64,000 nucleotides of DNA. Origin: Laccaria trichodermophora. Taxonomy: Eukaryota > Basidiomycota > Agaricomycetes > Agaricales > Hydnangiaceae. Under the pieces are notes generated by a model, which worked only from the letters and a program-made list of their open reading frames with translations, searched no databases and was not told where the DNA came from. The DNA lies in contig JACTVC010000029.1 in assembly GCA_018417955.1 (NCBI GenBank), positions 496,001-560,000 of the forward strand, written 5' to 3'. The position numbers were made by a program, and so were the translations under genes. Positions 1 through 12,417 of this stretch are shown in pieces (position 1 is the first letter of the stretch; every line of letters begins with the position of its first letter).

Positions 1-912
1 GCTTGACGATGATGTATGTGACTCAGTCTTCATCCCATGTATCTCTCGTCCTGACGAAATTCTCAGCATCATGGTCCTTCTCGTGGGAGGTAATTTATCG
101 CAACACATACCTCCCTCGGACAAGGTCTGACTTTTTCCGGGGATATAGCATTCATTCCTCTCTGGATTCTGCCAAGCTCGTTCAGCGCCCTTTCAGCTGG
201 CGCTTTCTGCATCCAATTCGGTGTTCAAGGCGCATGGGGTGTGGTGAGCTCCAAACTTTCTTTCTCCTTACAGTACGTCGTCTAACGCTGACATGGATAA
301 TGTCAGATCCCCATTCAGTTGGCCGAAATGTCGCCTCCCGCTTTCCGTGCAACTTTCCCCGGTGTTGCGTATCAGCTTGGAAATGTAAATCTGTTCCCTC
401 TCATTGTCTCGCAGGCTTGCCTCTGATGGCATCGCTTGAATAAATAGATGGTTTCCTCCGCTTCAGCACAAATTGAAACCGGTACGTCTGCGTCTTTCAC
501 CATTCATTCTTCCCAGTCTAATTATGTTGACATCCTTAGTTGGGGGCCAAAACCTTAAAACGACGATCATAAAGGACGGTAGGCTGACCCCCGTGCCCGA
601 TTACGCCAAAGTACCTAGTGTGATTCAAATGCCTCCCAGTCCTATTGACATGCCCGTTTTAGGTGCAAGGTATCTTCATTGGTGTTGTCGCCGCATTCGT
701 CGTTTTCATCACCATCGTCGGGCCTGAGTATGCTGTTCCCTCCTCCTTTTCCTTTCCTCTCACTTATCAACGACAACAGAAAACACGGTTCGCAATTTGA
801 GCAACACAAAGCTGCCTTCGAGCAAGGCGCCGCGGAAGACGATATCCCGGAAAAGGATTTTGTATCAAGAGGCCCTGACGAGAAGGAGAGCAGCATTCAC
901 CAAACTGAGTGA
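1..912 (+). CDS. Jen1-type monocarboxylate/proton symporter, 3' part
   Basis: The C-terminal part of a major-facilitator transporter of the Jen1 (lactate/pyruvate:H+ symporter) type, a plasma-membrane protein; the N-terminus lies before the window. I read seven exons: 1-13, 67-89, 149-243, 307-384, 448-481, 540-610, 663-727, with a last exon at 780-912. All introns are GT-AG, 52-63 bases. The spliced protein contains FIPLWILPSSFSALSAG, then IQLAEMSPPAFRATFPGVAY and QLGNMVSSASAQIET, which match the conserved second half of Jen1 proteins. A last membrane span (GIFIGVVAAFVVFITIVGPE) follows. The tail is hydrophilic (HGSQFEQHKAAFEQG) and ends at TGA 910-912. Substrate preference cannot be read from this part. 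The next gene, on the other strand, is convergent. Confidence 0.85.
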
Positions 913-1668
913 TTCGACATCCCTACTTCCATCCCATTCTCATCATTCCTACCTTGTTCATGTAACTCACTCAAACTAATCACGACTTGTATACACGAAA
1001 TTGAACGAGTTTTTTCTATGCCTATTTTTTGTAAACTAAGAATTACGATCTGATTTGTGGGTCTGAACGTTAGTCACTATGATACACATATGAAATCGCA
1101 CTGAGTTGTTGAAGTGGAAGCATTCCATCTTCCTACCTGTCCTGCAAATTGTGAAGTTTTATATATCGTACTTATGTATACAAATACATAATGGAACTAT
1201 TTCGCCCAACCAAAAGGATGTGGGATCGGAAATTAGAGTCAACGATTCTCCATGAGCATACAAGTTGCAGCGCCGTTATGCATCAGCAAAAAGCCGTATA
1301 AACTAAGAGATATAAATTAGACAAAAACCCAGAACGTAGGAGACGGAGAATACCTTTAACGGCAACTGGAAGAGACAGTTTTTCAGCGACTTCCTCGCGA
1401 CAACGACGATGAGGGGGCACTTACAAGCCACCCTTCCAGTAGAATTCGTCGCCAGATAACAATCAAAACCTTGAATAAAAAGGCGATATCAGGGTTTTGA
1501 ATCTGACATTCCAAATCCACAAAATATGCATACGATGGATTCGGGACTTAGCATCCCTGTGGTTTTTCCATTCCTCCCTCCTGACAACACCATTTGTGTG
1601 AAAGATATCCCCCAGTTTCATCGAGTGCCACCTTTTATCGTAGTCCCCTAGATCTAAACACGTGTCCC
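913..1668. other. Convergent intergenic region
   Basis: About 750 bases between the 3' ends of two convergent genes. It is rather AT-rich around 1000-1340 and holds short open stretches only. I see no coding exon, RNA gene or repeat. Confidence 0.6.
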
Positions 1669-2809
1669 TCAGAAGTTAACAACAACAGGTGCAACTATAT
1701 TCATATAGTTGACGTTGTTGTCACTCACCCCAATCCTGCGTTGCTTTGAGTTTCTTGGTGAAAAAGGTCTGTAACTCCGTCGTCTGACTCAAGGTACTTA
1801 ATGCATGTTTTAGTTTACTCACCAGCAGAGGCTGAGGTTGGGGTTGAGATGATGATGATGTACCCTGCACTTCGTATGTTACCGCTATCGGCTGATCCTC
1901 CATACACCCGGGAAATGAATCAGAAAGAAGAGCAATGGAATCGGTATCGTTCATGGGAGACTCGCCATCCTCATCCTCGAATATTTGAACATTGCGGACC
2001 AAGATATTTTCGGATTTGATAAGGTGATTCTTCAATGAAGCTAGAGTGTGAGGTGGTGGAATAGCGAGAGTGTTGACGCGACCCAAAGAAGGAGTGTTCT
2101 GGTTGAAGGATGTTTTTGACACAGTTTCACCTTGGTCGTCGTAAATGTGGTAGTACACTTGCAGCGTGTAAGGTTAGTTTTTTACTGAGTCAGCTGTAAA
2201 GAATGCCCCGTACCATATCGTTGCTCGAAATCCCGTTCAAGTAGTTCTTTTGAGGTTGCAGAGCTCTCCACCTGCAATTGTCTCTCATTAATGGACACCA
2301 GCGCTATCGGATCTTCAACGGATGAACCTGGCCCAGGTGTCCCTCGGAGGGAGAGACGAGTAGAATCCTCCAAAGCTGTGTTTTCCGTGAGTGACTGATA
2401 CAGAGTACAGTTTTCGGGAGCTAGGTCTTCAATTTTGCATAGATGCCTCTTGACTGACGCAACGGTGTGAGGTGGCCTCACTGATGTGGACAAAATGCGG
2501 CCGATGAAGCGGTCGTTGGAATATATGGGGTTGGTCGATTCCAGTGGACCACCTTTGGTGTATAGTCGGTAGTACACTGCGTGGGTGTCTTCAGATCAAT
2601 GATGCGCGTGCGGCTGGATAAGAGAAAGTCGCACCGTAACGAACCCCAGCTCTCAGTTGGGGTGTCTATTCAATCAGTCACAAAACGACATATTGCCCAA
2701 CACGGATGGCACTCACTGGCTCAATTCCTCCTCGGCCATCTTCGGAGAAAGCTGATCTAGATGACCTCCCGTCTTCTCTGTATGACGGCCTTTCTTCGTT
2801 AGTGTGCAT
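1669..2809 (-). CDS. Protein with two tandem copies of a ~110-residue YYRxY domain
   Basis: A minus-strand gene of unknown function. From the first ATG (2807-2809) I read exons 2717-2809, 2635-2665, 2214-2576 and about 1729-2157. The third and fourth exons each encode one copy of the same domain. Copy 1 starts VYYRLYTKGG and has RPPHTVASVKRHLCK; copy 2 starts VYYHIYDDQG and has PPPHTLASLKNHLIK. In both, a phase-1 intron falls exactly before the first YY. Splicing at GTGAGT (1728-1723) to an AG near 1692 would end the protein QDWVAPVVVNF at the stop 1669-1671; without it the stop is 1721-1723. This repeat type is familiar from uncharacterised agaricomycete proteins. It shares a short divergent promoter with the carbonic anhydrase gene. 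Confidence 0.6.
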
Positions 2810-3050
2810 CCTGTAAGATAGTCAAGGGAAAGATCAATGAAGCAGCCATCGTGTTTCTCATGCAAATAAGGCACGACCGCACAGCATGTAGCTTAGGCTA
2901 CGCGTAAGTTGCGATAAGATCCAGGTGATAAGATTAGATAACGTCAATTTTGATTGGTCACGTTTTTCTTTTCAGCTCCGTCCGCCACCACATGAACTTC
3001 AAGTCAAGGTCCGAACCTCTTCTTCACTCCTACCACTCCTACTCTGCCTG
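2810..3050. promoter_or_regulatory. Divergent promoter region
   Basis: About 240 bases between the starts of two divergent genes. The stretch 2955-3050 (GGTCACGTTTTTCTTTTCAG onward) recurs upstream of the second carbonic anhydrase copy (44,635) and of the broken third copy (57,085). It therefore belongs to the carbonic anhydrase side: a CACGT core followed by a pyrimidine tract. Confidence 0.5.
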
Positions 3051-5129
3051 ATGCCCCTCTCAGCAATCATAACACAACCCGCGAAATTCGCAGCCCAGCG
3101 TATTTGTCCTGTCCAACAATGCTCGCGTGCAGGTCGTGCATTCAACCACGTAGCAAGGCAGCGCGCATGTGGTTCGTCTTGCACGATACTTTGTGCATGG
3201 AATCCCTGGGCTGAACGTTCGCGTAGCTCATCTTCAACAACGGTCTGCGCAGGATAGACGGTGGTCGCAGAACGGTATATCCAGACACTGCTCCACCCAA
3301 GCCCACATGGCCCAGAAAACGCGAGTGCCATGTCCAGCCATCGAAGAATTGTATCACGGAAACCAGGAATACATGAAGACCATGAGACTGACTAATCCTG
3401 GGCTGTTGCAGGATCTGGCGATTGAGGGTCAACGTACGTGTTTTGTTCTGCGTTTGATGGCTGTCATGCTTCCGTTCTGTTCACTTCCTTGTCGGTCACA
3501 TGGCTCGGAGGCTCCAAGATCCGTACCTCCCTCGTCACCAATCATTTCTCTTCATCCATTCCCCTTCTATCCTCGTTCCCGTAGCTTGAAGCATGAATGC
3601 CGCATGTTACTAACCCACCGCCCAGGTCCCCCGTTTATGCTTGTCGACTGCTCGGACAGCAGGGTAAATGAACAAGGCATCTTTTCCGCTAAACCAGGTA
3701 CTATATTCACCGCAGGAAATATCGCAAACCAATTCGATGAGGCCGATATGAGCTCGTGAGTGTTTGCGTTTGGCGATCTTGTTGGTTCTATTCTGGCTTC
3801 GGGTTTCCGTTTACTCGCTTTTCACATTCATTTTGGTGCCCCCGAATTTGGTTCCTCCCTTCTCTTTCTTTTAACGTCACCCTCTTCCTCCATTCTGACT
3901 GGGAAGGCTATCGGTGACGATAGGTCTTCCAACGAATATACATCTTCCGAACAAATTCCTTTCTCGGGTCCTTTATTTTGCTGGGGCCCGAGCGTTCTTT
4001 AATTACCCTTGCTCTTGCTTGCCCATGGATCGTACTGTTCCCGCGGTCCTTTCTTCCCTTCAGGGTAACTAGAGTGATGTCGTTCTCGTCATCGTTCGTC
4101 CTTTTCTCTTGGCTAGTTTTCTTCATGTTCCCACTCTCTAGTACCCTTCGTTCAGCGTCTTTCCTCGCTATTTCTCCCGCACACCATGCTTCCTACATGG
4201 CCGCCTTCCCTTCCACACTTTTGTTTTGCTTTTCTTTTACTCGTATGCGTGATAGGTGATACACATTTGTGGTCTGTGCACTTCGGATGTTAGATCCGTG
4301 AGGCTTCGCATTTACCCTCAACATTCACTTATCTGCACGTTTACAATTCTATTCCCCATGGCATTTTCACCTTCCATTTTGCACCCGCACGTGTTGGCTC
4401 TTACTTACTAGCCTATCTCTTTCAATAGGAGCGCGGTTCTCGCCTACGCACTATCCACACTGAAAGTCAAACATGTGGTCGTCCTGGGGCATTACGGATG
4501 CGGAGGCGTAGCCGCCTCTATGCTCCCGTTCCAGTCTCCACTGCAACCACCAACTGTAGACGCGGAGAAGCAAGGACTGCAGTTTAGTCCTGCGAATTTG
4601 GCGGTCCAGAGCTGGATACATAATATTCGGGATTTGTATGAGACATCTGATCGGTCAGCACTTTTCCTTCTCTTTCTTCTTGTTCTGTCTGGTTGATGTG
4701 GAGATGGGATGTAGGCCGGAGATTGTACGTCATCGGGAAGAACAACCGTGCATGGAGGAGTTGCCTCATTTACATTGTCGTACGTTTCAAGCACTCGTTC
4801 TGATACAAGTATTGAAATTTATTTTGATTAGCCGCGTTCCGCGCTCTGGTGGAAGAGAATGTCAAGGCAAACGTGAAGAGGATCAGTGATTCAGCGTTGA
4901 TTCGACATGTGAGTTTCTTCCGTTTCTCCATTGTTGTTCTTCGCGGATTAATGAAATTGATAATCAGCACTACGCACATGATCTTGAAGGTGCGGTGTAC
5001 ATCCATGGCTGGGTGTACGACGTGGAGAGCGGAGAGGTGTCTGATTTGGGCGTCTCCGCTGGTCCGCCTGGGAAGGAGGTTCCGCCCACGCCGTTTCCTC
5101 TTGTTGGTTCATCGACGTTTGAAAAATAG
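3051..5129 (+). CDS. Beta-class carbonic anhydrase, copy 1
   Basis: Zinc enzyme interconverting CO2 and bicarbonate. ATG at 3051 begins a basic, serine/alanine-containing leader (MPLSAIITQPAKFAAQR) that looks like a mitochondrial presequence. The spliced protein continues PCPAIEELYHGNQEYMKTMR and GPPFMLVDCSDSRVNEQG-like sequence (first zinc-site Cys and the Asp-Arg pair of the CxDSR motif). It then has KPGTIFTAGNIANQF and VVLGHYGCGGV (the HxxC zinc site) and ends HGWVYDVESGEVSDLGVSAG up to TAG 5127-5129. I infer seven introns, including one after the leader that ends at AG 3251-3252 and one after EGQ that splits an Arg codon. All family motifs are present and unbroken, so this copy should be functional. 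The leader intron is the least certain part. Confidence 0.88.
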
Positions 5130-5330
5130 ATGTACCCAATAGATTTGGGCCGTATACCGATTCGTCATTTTCGTTTATAATGGAATCGAAAGCTCTAAAG
5201 GCTCGCTTTTTGTGTTATGCTTGCTCGTATGAAAGATCCTTACAAATCCCAACATTACATGCCCTTTTCACTGTCACTACGTTGTTCCTTCTTTTTTGGT
5301 GCCGTCTGGCCCTCTCCACGCGGCCCGCTT

Positions 5331-5970
5331 CTACTTTACGGAGGTCATCCTGTCATCCTGCCATTCCTGACCTCTACAACTCTTTCGACCAGTCGTTCTC
5401 TTTTCTTTTTCGAGCTCAATCACTTCAAAATCATGGAAGTGGGGCCCTATCGCAGCTTCGAAGCGCAGAACAGGCATGTAGTGTTTCCATCCATTTCTCC
5501 GATTCGCTAACCAGAAATATAGATCAGAACTCCACGACCTACTGCCATTAGCTTCTTTCGCCGGCACCAGTAAATACCTTATATTCTGTGGCGTGTCCTC
5601 CAACGTTACCACCATTTCGTTCGTCTGAACCGTTGCTTGAACCGTTGCTTTGACACCTTGAATCCCTGAACGAGCATCAATTACGATGACAGGCTTAAAG
5701 AGGCCCACGTCGGATTCATGGACTAACGGAACAGCGGGGGTTCGATCTGCGGAATGAGATGAATTGGTGCGTCAGATCTTGTCCAATCAAGGGACTCACA
5801 CTCGGTTTCTCGAATTTCATCTCGAAGCGGTTGTCCTCGAGCGCGACCACCAAGCTTGGGATGGAGTGCAGAAGACCTTCGTCTCTGTCTTCAGTTGCCA
5901 CCAGTGAACCTTCTTTGCTCCGAGTCAACCATCCAAACGTCAAGGACTTGCTGCGGGACTCACAGATCAT
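5331..5970 (-). pseudogene. Unrecognised two-exon coding fragment, copy-1 specific
   Basis: On the minus strand an open stretch (SLTFGWLTRSKEGSLVATED to FEMKFEKP) splices at GTGAGT to a second one (RTPAVPLVHESDVGLFKPVI to IRYLLVPAKEANGSRSW). Phase and splice sites are good, so it looks like part of a real gene, but I do not recognise the family and see neither a start nor a stop. The surrounding 5380-6130 is missing from the second copy of the block, so this is either an insertion in copy 1 or a loss in copy 2. Confidence 0.35.
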
Positions 5971-6129
5971 TAATCATTGACAACGTGAAATTTCGTTCAC
6001 CCTCCTTGCGTGACGGCATGTAAGCAGGCGGGAGTGTACTAGAATATTATTATGTTCTAACAAACACCATTTGCTCATTTCCAAGGCACATGAGCGCGAG
6101 TTAAAGAGAGGACGAGGTCATACATCGGA

Positions 6130-7690
6130 CAGGTGATTAGCAATGAGCCTGGGTTCCTGGTGAAGCATGACTCAATACAACGCCAAAAACATGCCGGCCC
6201 CTTTCGTGCTCCTCATACGAGTCTTTTGAGGCCCCCTCTGCCAAACAGGACGCGCGAAAGGTCGACCTTGGACGTGCTGGAACTGACGAGCAGATTTTCA
6301 GGAACTGACGGACAGATTTTCAACCAAACGAGATTCCCGCATGCAAGAATTGAGGAGCAAGAAAGGGACGTAGTCGATAGTGGTTGAGGAATGTGTTGCC
6401 CTGATCTTCTAGAGAAGTAAAACTCATTTATCCCGCAACCCATCTTCTCCACCTGGTCGATAAGCATGAGCGCGTTCTGAGTCCAGATCTATCGACGTTC
6501 CGTCAGGGCCTCGCAGGCCGAAAGGCAAAAAACGCCTGTCAAATGGGAGGGGGAGGGATGATATGGCTCGAGCCTATTCACATAGACATCCAAAGGAGCG
6601 AGCGCCTTACGACCTGGCTGTGGAGGAGGCAACGAGACTGAAGGTAGCGCGTTCGTAAGGCTTGTCAGTGCATGAGATCCAAATTGCTTGGCCGCCGAGA
6701 TGGCATTTGGGTGATGTGACGGCGCGCTGAAAGGTGGCTTGGGAAGAACATTTAAATTTGGAGGTGAGGCCTTGAGGATCAATAACATATCGAAGGTCGA
6801 GAGTTGGTCGAGGATGACGAAGGCGCGGGGCGAGCCGGCCCGACGACCTCCGCCAAATATTATTTTTATAATGATTACCAATACCAATTATATTGAAATA
6901 ATCAACTCGGATCACAACTCGTCTTCCGCTCTATCGAACTTGGCGAACGGACGGTACTTATCATCATGTATCTGAATACAGGATTCCACGAATACAGGAT
7001 GCCACTGCGAGCACAAATGAACCATATCCATCTACCACAGCAGCTCCCAAGTTCCAACCCACGTTTTCCTCAGCCCAGCCATCGCCCATATTTCACGCCC
7101 CTCACTCCTACAGTGACTCAATCCGATATCGAAAAGCTCCTGCTGTACGAGGACTTAAGCTTTAAGAGGCAGGTTTTAGAAACGGATTCTCGGACCTTGC
7201 ACTCCAGCATTGGGAATTTGCATCACCCTCGGCGGAGGAGATCCGTCTGCGGCGCATGGAAATGGTGTCCATTCCCTGGGGATAAGGAGCAGGTTGTGGT
7301 GAAGGTGTTTTTATTTTTGTTCCACGGAAAAGATTGCTGATGTGGAGATGCGGATAAGGACTCATGTGATCCCAACTTTGCTTGGGAAGGTCGTCATCTC
7401 AAAAGCCTCCTTGCGCGAAGCGTGACACGACATCTTCAAATCGATTTCTATCGCCCGCAGCCCACCAGGCTGCGATTTCAAACGCTTTAGCGTTTTCGGA
7501 TACACAGACTCTGACAGAATGGATGCTCACGAAGATGCCGTCAAACCCGAAGACGCTCTCAGTGTACATTCTGGTTAAGGCAAGTTCGGTTTATTTTGGA
7601 GGGACGATCTTTGATCAGGGCTCATAAAACACAGCGCGGGGAGGCCGATATGACAATTACATAATGGGAGAATGTATCTGCAAATTGTCG
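6130..7690. other. Gene relics upstream of the MYND gene
   Basis: No intact gene. Several short open stretches are kept in both block copies. One is a minus-strand stretch at 6489-6887 (SAAKQFGSHALTSLTNALPS), which reads on in copy 2. Others on the plus strand include TPLTPTVTQSDIEKLLLY near 7105 and a possible C-terminus near 7480-7580, better preserved in copy 2 as FSVFGYTDSDRMDAHQDALE. They may be pieces of one or two decayed genes; I cannot name them. The part 6130-6290 is inverted relative to copy 2. Confidence 0.3.
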
Positions 7691-7940
7691 AGCCTTGAGC
7701 ACATGTTATATCTACCGCTGGATCCGACCTTCCAGTTGGTTTTTGTATCTATGTGCGTCAGATCCTCATTTTTGCGCTTTATGCTATCTACTGACCTTTT
7801 GACCGAAGCTACAGGACCTGCAAGTGTTGTGGACAACCGTTGAGACCACTTCTTCGGCCCGAAGGTCACCTGATTTAACGAAGCGTGGTTCGATGTTGAC
7901 ACACCTTCCTTTCAACAGGCGCTCATCTTCTGTGTCGACG

Positions 7941-10900
7941 ATGGCTAATCTACTGGTCTGGCCATCCAAATACTTCTTCTACGCCATAGGAAATACGAGC
8001 GCAGTGTCTTTAACTGCAGATCTTACCCTCGAAGAGCCTGCCCGTATCTTACTCTTGGGTTGTGGTGACCCACGTAACATTCTGCATACAATTTTCACCG
8101 AGCCTCGAAACTGTTCGTATTCTCACTGCGTCACCCGAGATATGCCGATGAACTGATTGTCCATCCCACATACAGCTGGCCGCGCTCTGGACTTTACTTG
8201 CTGTGATTTCGATCCAGCGGTGTTAGGTAGACTGGTTATCGCTCTGCGATTTTACCGACCAATTCACTGATTAACCCTCTGATCTCGTAGCCCGGAATGT
8301 GCTGTTATTGACCATGGTTGCTGATCGCCAACCGTACGCCACGATTTGGAACACATTCTTCCATTTTCGCTTGGACAAAGATTCACATACCGCCCTCATC
8401 GATCAATGCAAGAAGCTAATTGAACACTCAGAGACCGCCCAGAAATGGAAAGTCTCCCCATACGCGTCATATTTAAAAATGTCTACCGACTACACACTCA
8501 AAGAACTCAGACGTCATTGGACGCTATATGTTGGCATGGAAGAGTTACCGAATTCGCGACTCGCACCCATACGCGATGCGTTTGACCGACTATCCAAAAA
8601 GAACTCAAAGGAAGGCACAAACACGGCTACTCGTTCCCTGGGACCTCTTCAACTCCGCGGGTTCACGATCATTCCGGAACACTTCAGAAACTATTGGAAG
8701 ACAGGTGTAACCTTTGTCGACGGAAAGAGAATTGCCGCTGCGACATTACTGAACCCGACCTTCGTCTATTCTTTGGGCGGAGAAGGTTGCTCAGTCCACT
8801 ATGGAACCGATCCCTTGAATCTCTTCCATCTTGCTGCTTTATTCGGCAATGCGAAATCTGCAGTATCTATGGCGGAAGTCGTGAAGGCGGCAAATAAAGA
8901 GTTTGCGGGTTGGTGTTCCTCTTATCTCGACTCATTATCCTCCAGTTCTCCGCCCATCATCCGCTTTTTCGTCGGCGAAGCTACCGCCGTTTGCCGTGCG
9001 CTTCGCACGTTTGGTGACGTGGGCATACTCAACTCGGGCGTCCCCGTGGCACAGTGGAAGACGCAGTTAATACAGCTCAGCGGAGATGAGTACTATACAT
9101 CTGCTCCCGGTGGAGCTCCCGTGAACTTCAATGTCATCCACACGTCTAACCTGGAGGATCACATCGGATTGCTGAACGTCCTCGTTACATCTTTACCCCT
9201 CCTCTCGCGTGAGCCATCCAGTGTTCTATATACCGAATCACTTCTTTTCCTTGGGCAGGACTCCGCGACGAAGGAATTCACAGAGCACCTCCACGCTGAC
9301 CTTTCTGTCATTGGTCTTCTCATCGGTTTATCTCCAGTTGATTTTCTCTGTGGATTTTCCAGTCGATCCAACACGCATGAGCTGATTATGCACAGGCAGT
9401 CGAAACAAGAAACAAATATATCGCAGTTTCAACAGGTTACGACTTGGAAAGCACCCACTTCCGGAGATACAATTGCCTCTCAGACGGCCTGTGTCCCGTC
9501 TCCTGTGTTTGATGAACATCAGCTGGGGACCTTGCTTTATGACATCTACCAGTCCCTCTTCGAGCAAGAGACCTCAAAGACGTTCTGGGCTGCCAACCAG
9601 AAAAACGTGTACAAAGCAGTTGGAGTCTCGAACCTTGCGCACTACAGTCGAGAATCCTTCGTCCTCTTGTTGCAGCTCATCCGCCGTAGGCTTCAGCTCT
9701 CTGAGGATTCATGGACTCGTGTCATGGACCGGTTCATGTCGCTCCAACTCGCCGCTTGGTCGATCGAGTCAATGGACACGCTGCACTACCAAGATTTTTG
9801 TGGGCAGTTACATCGGCACGGTGTGTATAAGGCCCCGTTCTTCCATATGCCTACTCCAAAGATCGGACGGTTTTCACTTTGGGACACAGTTCCTGGTCTT
9901 GTGCGCATTGTTCTCGTCGTCCCCCGTGAGAAACTTTCTGTGCTAAAAAACTCGAAGCCCGAGGAAATTGGCTCTCCACCGCTGCAGTGCGACATTTTTG
10001 GTATGCGAAACCATAACATATTCACTGCCGTACACGTTGCATTTGGACGAGCGATTCCCATGGGAACGAAATCTCGTCCACAGGTTATCTTTGAAGAAGA
10101 TACGAGTGGTTGGGCAGGAAGCTCATCGCTTGTTGCATCGTTCGTTGCACCTTCTTGGCTTCTTTGTGCAGAGCCCCCAGAGCAGCTCAGCATTGGCTTC
10201 GGCGTTCGCAATACGCCTCTTGCATGCAAAACCCTCATCAAGACGCTGGGTCTCACTCTCCGTGTATTTAGCGCCAAATTGATGGACAAGACCCTTGTTC
10301 ACGTCCTCCCCGAACACCCCTTGCCCTCGAAATATCCCTCCGAATCATTAGGCCGTACAGAGCCAGGTGTATTGTCTCAGATCGGCGAATCTGGGGCTGC
10401 GTCTGTCGAGTTGGATGAACAGTGCGAATTGATCACGTCTTTGACCGCACGGGTGTCTATTACCAACGAGGACTCTGCGCGGCTGTTCAGTGAAGCCGGC
10501 GGTAAAGTCGTTCCGCAAATCACGCAGCTCTCGCCTTGTATCATGAGAGTTGCACTGGGTGACCAAACCCAGGATATAGTGTATCCTTTCCCTGTCGCGG
10601 GCAGTGCGCATCGGCTGCGCCTTGCTCGGAAGTCACGATATATTGAGGTATGTACATTTTTATCACTGATTCTTGAAGTTTTGTGACTGAACTTCTGCTT
10701 CCGCCCCACAAGGTCGTTGTACCGACCTCCAGATCACTCATGCCGGATGGAATGAAGCTGAATCCGTTTCCCGTCATCAACTCGAATGGACTGCTCCATA
10801 CATGGAGCATCCATCGGGTTAATCTGTCCGCCTTGCCCGTCCTTGACGTCAAGGCCAGAAATATCAAGGAGTGGCTCGAGCCCCACGTCGCCTTCACGAT

Positions 10901-11639
10901 GTCCGCTCGCGAACTGTCACTCAGGAAGAAACAGCAGATCGACACGCTCATGTTCGTCAAAAACACCCTCCAGTCCATTTTCGTTGGCGCCTCAGGAATA
11001 CAAGGTGGTGCTGTGCATCGTCTATTTGCTCTCCGCGATGAGAAGACAAATAACTGCGATACCTGCATCTTTATTGATGAAATTCGTTACGACCTGGCGT
11101 CTCATACACTTATCTGCGACGGCTACGTCCTCCCTCTGACGGTGATGCTGATAAAGGAGAATGAGAAGCCTTTCGCGAACCTGGTTCACCAAGGGAAAAT
11201 GATCAATATTAATGTGCTCGAAGGCGGGATGCAGGCATGGAAGCAGCTCTTGCCCGCTTTTGTGGAGAGGTGCCGGTCTTCCTGGACGCATGGGGCGAAT
11301 TGCGAATATATCGCTCAAGGCCGCATCCCGCTCACAGAGGATATGGAAGCAGATCCCCTGTGTAGTTGCGGAAGAGGGAAGGACGTCGAAGGGATGCATA
11401 AAGTAGGACTATGGAAGACATTCGCACCATACGTCACCCGGGTTGCGCTTTCGCCCTTGTTCGCAGTGTCTTATCTTGAGACTGTGGGTCGGGATCCGGA
11501 CGCTCGCAAGTGTCGGGTATGCAGAGGGAAAGGGAAACCGAAGATCAAAGAATGCTCGGTGTGCCAGAAGGTGCGATATTGTTCCCCAGAGTGTCAGAAG
11601 AAGGACTGGAAGGCACATAAGCCGAAGTGCAAGCCTTGA
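7941..11639 (+). CDS. DUF4470-MYND zinc finger protein, copy 1
   Basis: A large protein of about 1168 residues, typical of agaricomycetes. Exons: 7941-8112, 8176-8226, 8291-10,647, 10,713-11,639, with introns of 63-65 bases; phases match across all three. The N-terminus (WPSKYFFYAIGNTSAVSLT, ILLLGCGDPRNILHTIF, then ALDFTCCDFDPAVLARNVLL) fits DUF4470. The long middle has no motif I know. The C-terminus is a MYND finger: CRVC, CSVCQKVRYCSPEC, then a Trp/His/Cys end in KKDWKAHKPKCKP, with all zinc ligands present. MYND fingers bind short proline-rich peptides in other proteins; the role of this family is unknown. Both block copies keep the full reading frame and the same splice sites, unlike their neighbours, which suggests selection. 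About 250 upstream bases (7690-7940) are also kept and probably carry the promoter. Confidence 0.85.
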
Positions 11640-11949
11640 TGAGGGACTGAGTTTTCGAGCTTGACAAAGCGTTTAGGACAAATGTGTACTTGTAGCGCAC
11701 GAATTATTGTACATTGCTGTCTAAGTTGGCCTGGCTTGGTCATTCATCAATCATCCTTCAGGACGCGAATATTGCCTAGGATTCGGGATAACGGTAGTCA
11801 GAAAATGTGAAGTTTGAACCAGATCGGAAAGAACACACTACTGGTGCTTTGGTTCGTGAATGCAACGAAGGGGAGGGAAGCATCATCGAAACATTCACTC
11901 TGTGTTGTGCTTTCGCGTGCGGAGCGTTCCCCTTGCGTCACTTGGCACC
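11640..11949. other. 3' flank of the MYND gene
   Basis: Downstream sequence of the MYND gene. The part up to about 11,720 matches copy 2. No gene seen. Confidence 0.5.
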
Positions 11950-12049
11950 TCTCCACCGCGGTACTCGGGCTCTCCCCCCTCACCGTCATTCCCCCATTCA
12001 CAACAGCAACAGCATCCAACCGTTCCATATACTCACTCCTCTCCATATC
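11950..12049 (-). pseudogene. Detached 3' end of the coiled-coil gene, copy 1
   Basis: On the minus strand this encodes DMERSEYMERLDAVAVVNGG and a few more residues. They match the C-terminal part of the coiled-coil gene (SEYMERLDAVNGGTMTRGES in copy 2). The rest of that gene starts again at 15,473. Reading toward 11,950 the similarity fades and the end is diverged. Confidence 0.7.
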
Positions 12050-12243
12050 CGTCCCTACAGCACTACGCACATGATCTTGAAGTTGCGGCGTACATCCATT
12101 GGGTGTACGACTCCGTGGAGAGCGGAGAGGTGTCTGATTTGGGTGTCCCCGCTGGTCCGCCTGGGAAGGAGGTTCCGCCCACGCCGTTTCCTATTGTTGG
12201 TAAAATCGACCCTTGGATAATAGTCAATTTGAGCCAAGAATAG
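12050..12243 (+). pseudogene. Last exon of carbonic anhydrase, isolated copy
   Basis: This matches only the final exon of the carbonic anhydrase gene, beginning at the intron's CAG (12,058-12,060). It reads HYAHDLEVAAYIH, VESGEVSDLGVPAGPPGKEV and PPTPFPIVG up to TAG 12,241-12,243. The exons with the zinc-site motifs are absent. It is fused directly to the detached tail of the coiled-coil gene, so it cannot encode a working enzyme. Confidence 0.85.
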
Positions 12244-12417
12244 GGCATTCCCCTGAGAAGGCACGTGATCACCAGAAGTGTAGTGTAGAGGGACAGGTAG
12301 ACGGAGAAATAAGATCACTTCACCACGCATCTCTATCGTCGGGAGCACTTAAGCCCGTTCCACCAGTTGAACTTTGGGCAACTTTGGCAACTTTGCAAAG
12401 CACTTGGTAAAAAAATT

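Noticed and set aside
10541..11068. Long minus-strand frame opposite the MYND gene's last exon
   Set aside because: It is the complement of a well-supported exon and crosses its intron; the same shadow appears opposite copy 2.
12055..12243. A short carbonic anhydrase-like gene
   Set aside because: Only the last exon is present and the zinc-site exons are missing.
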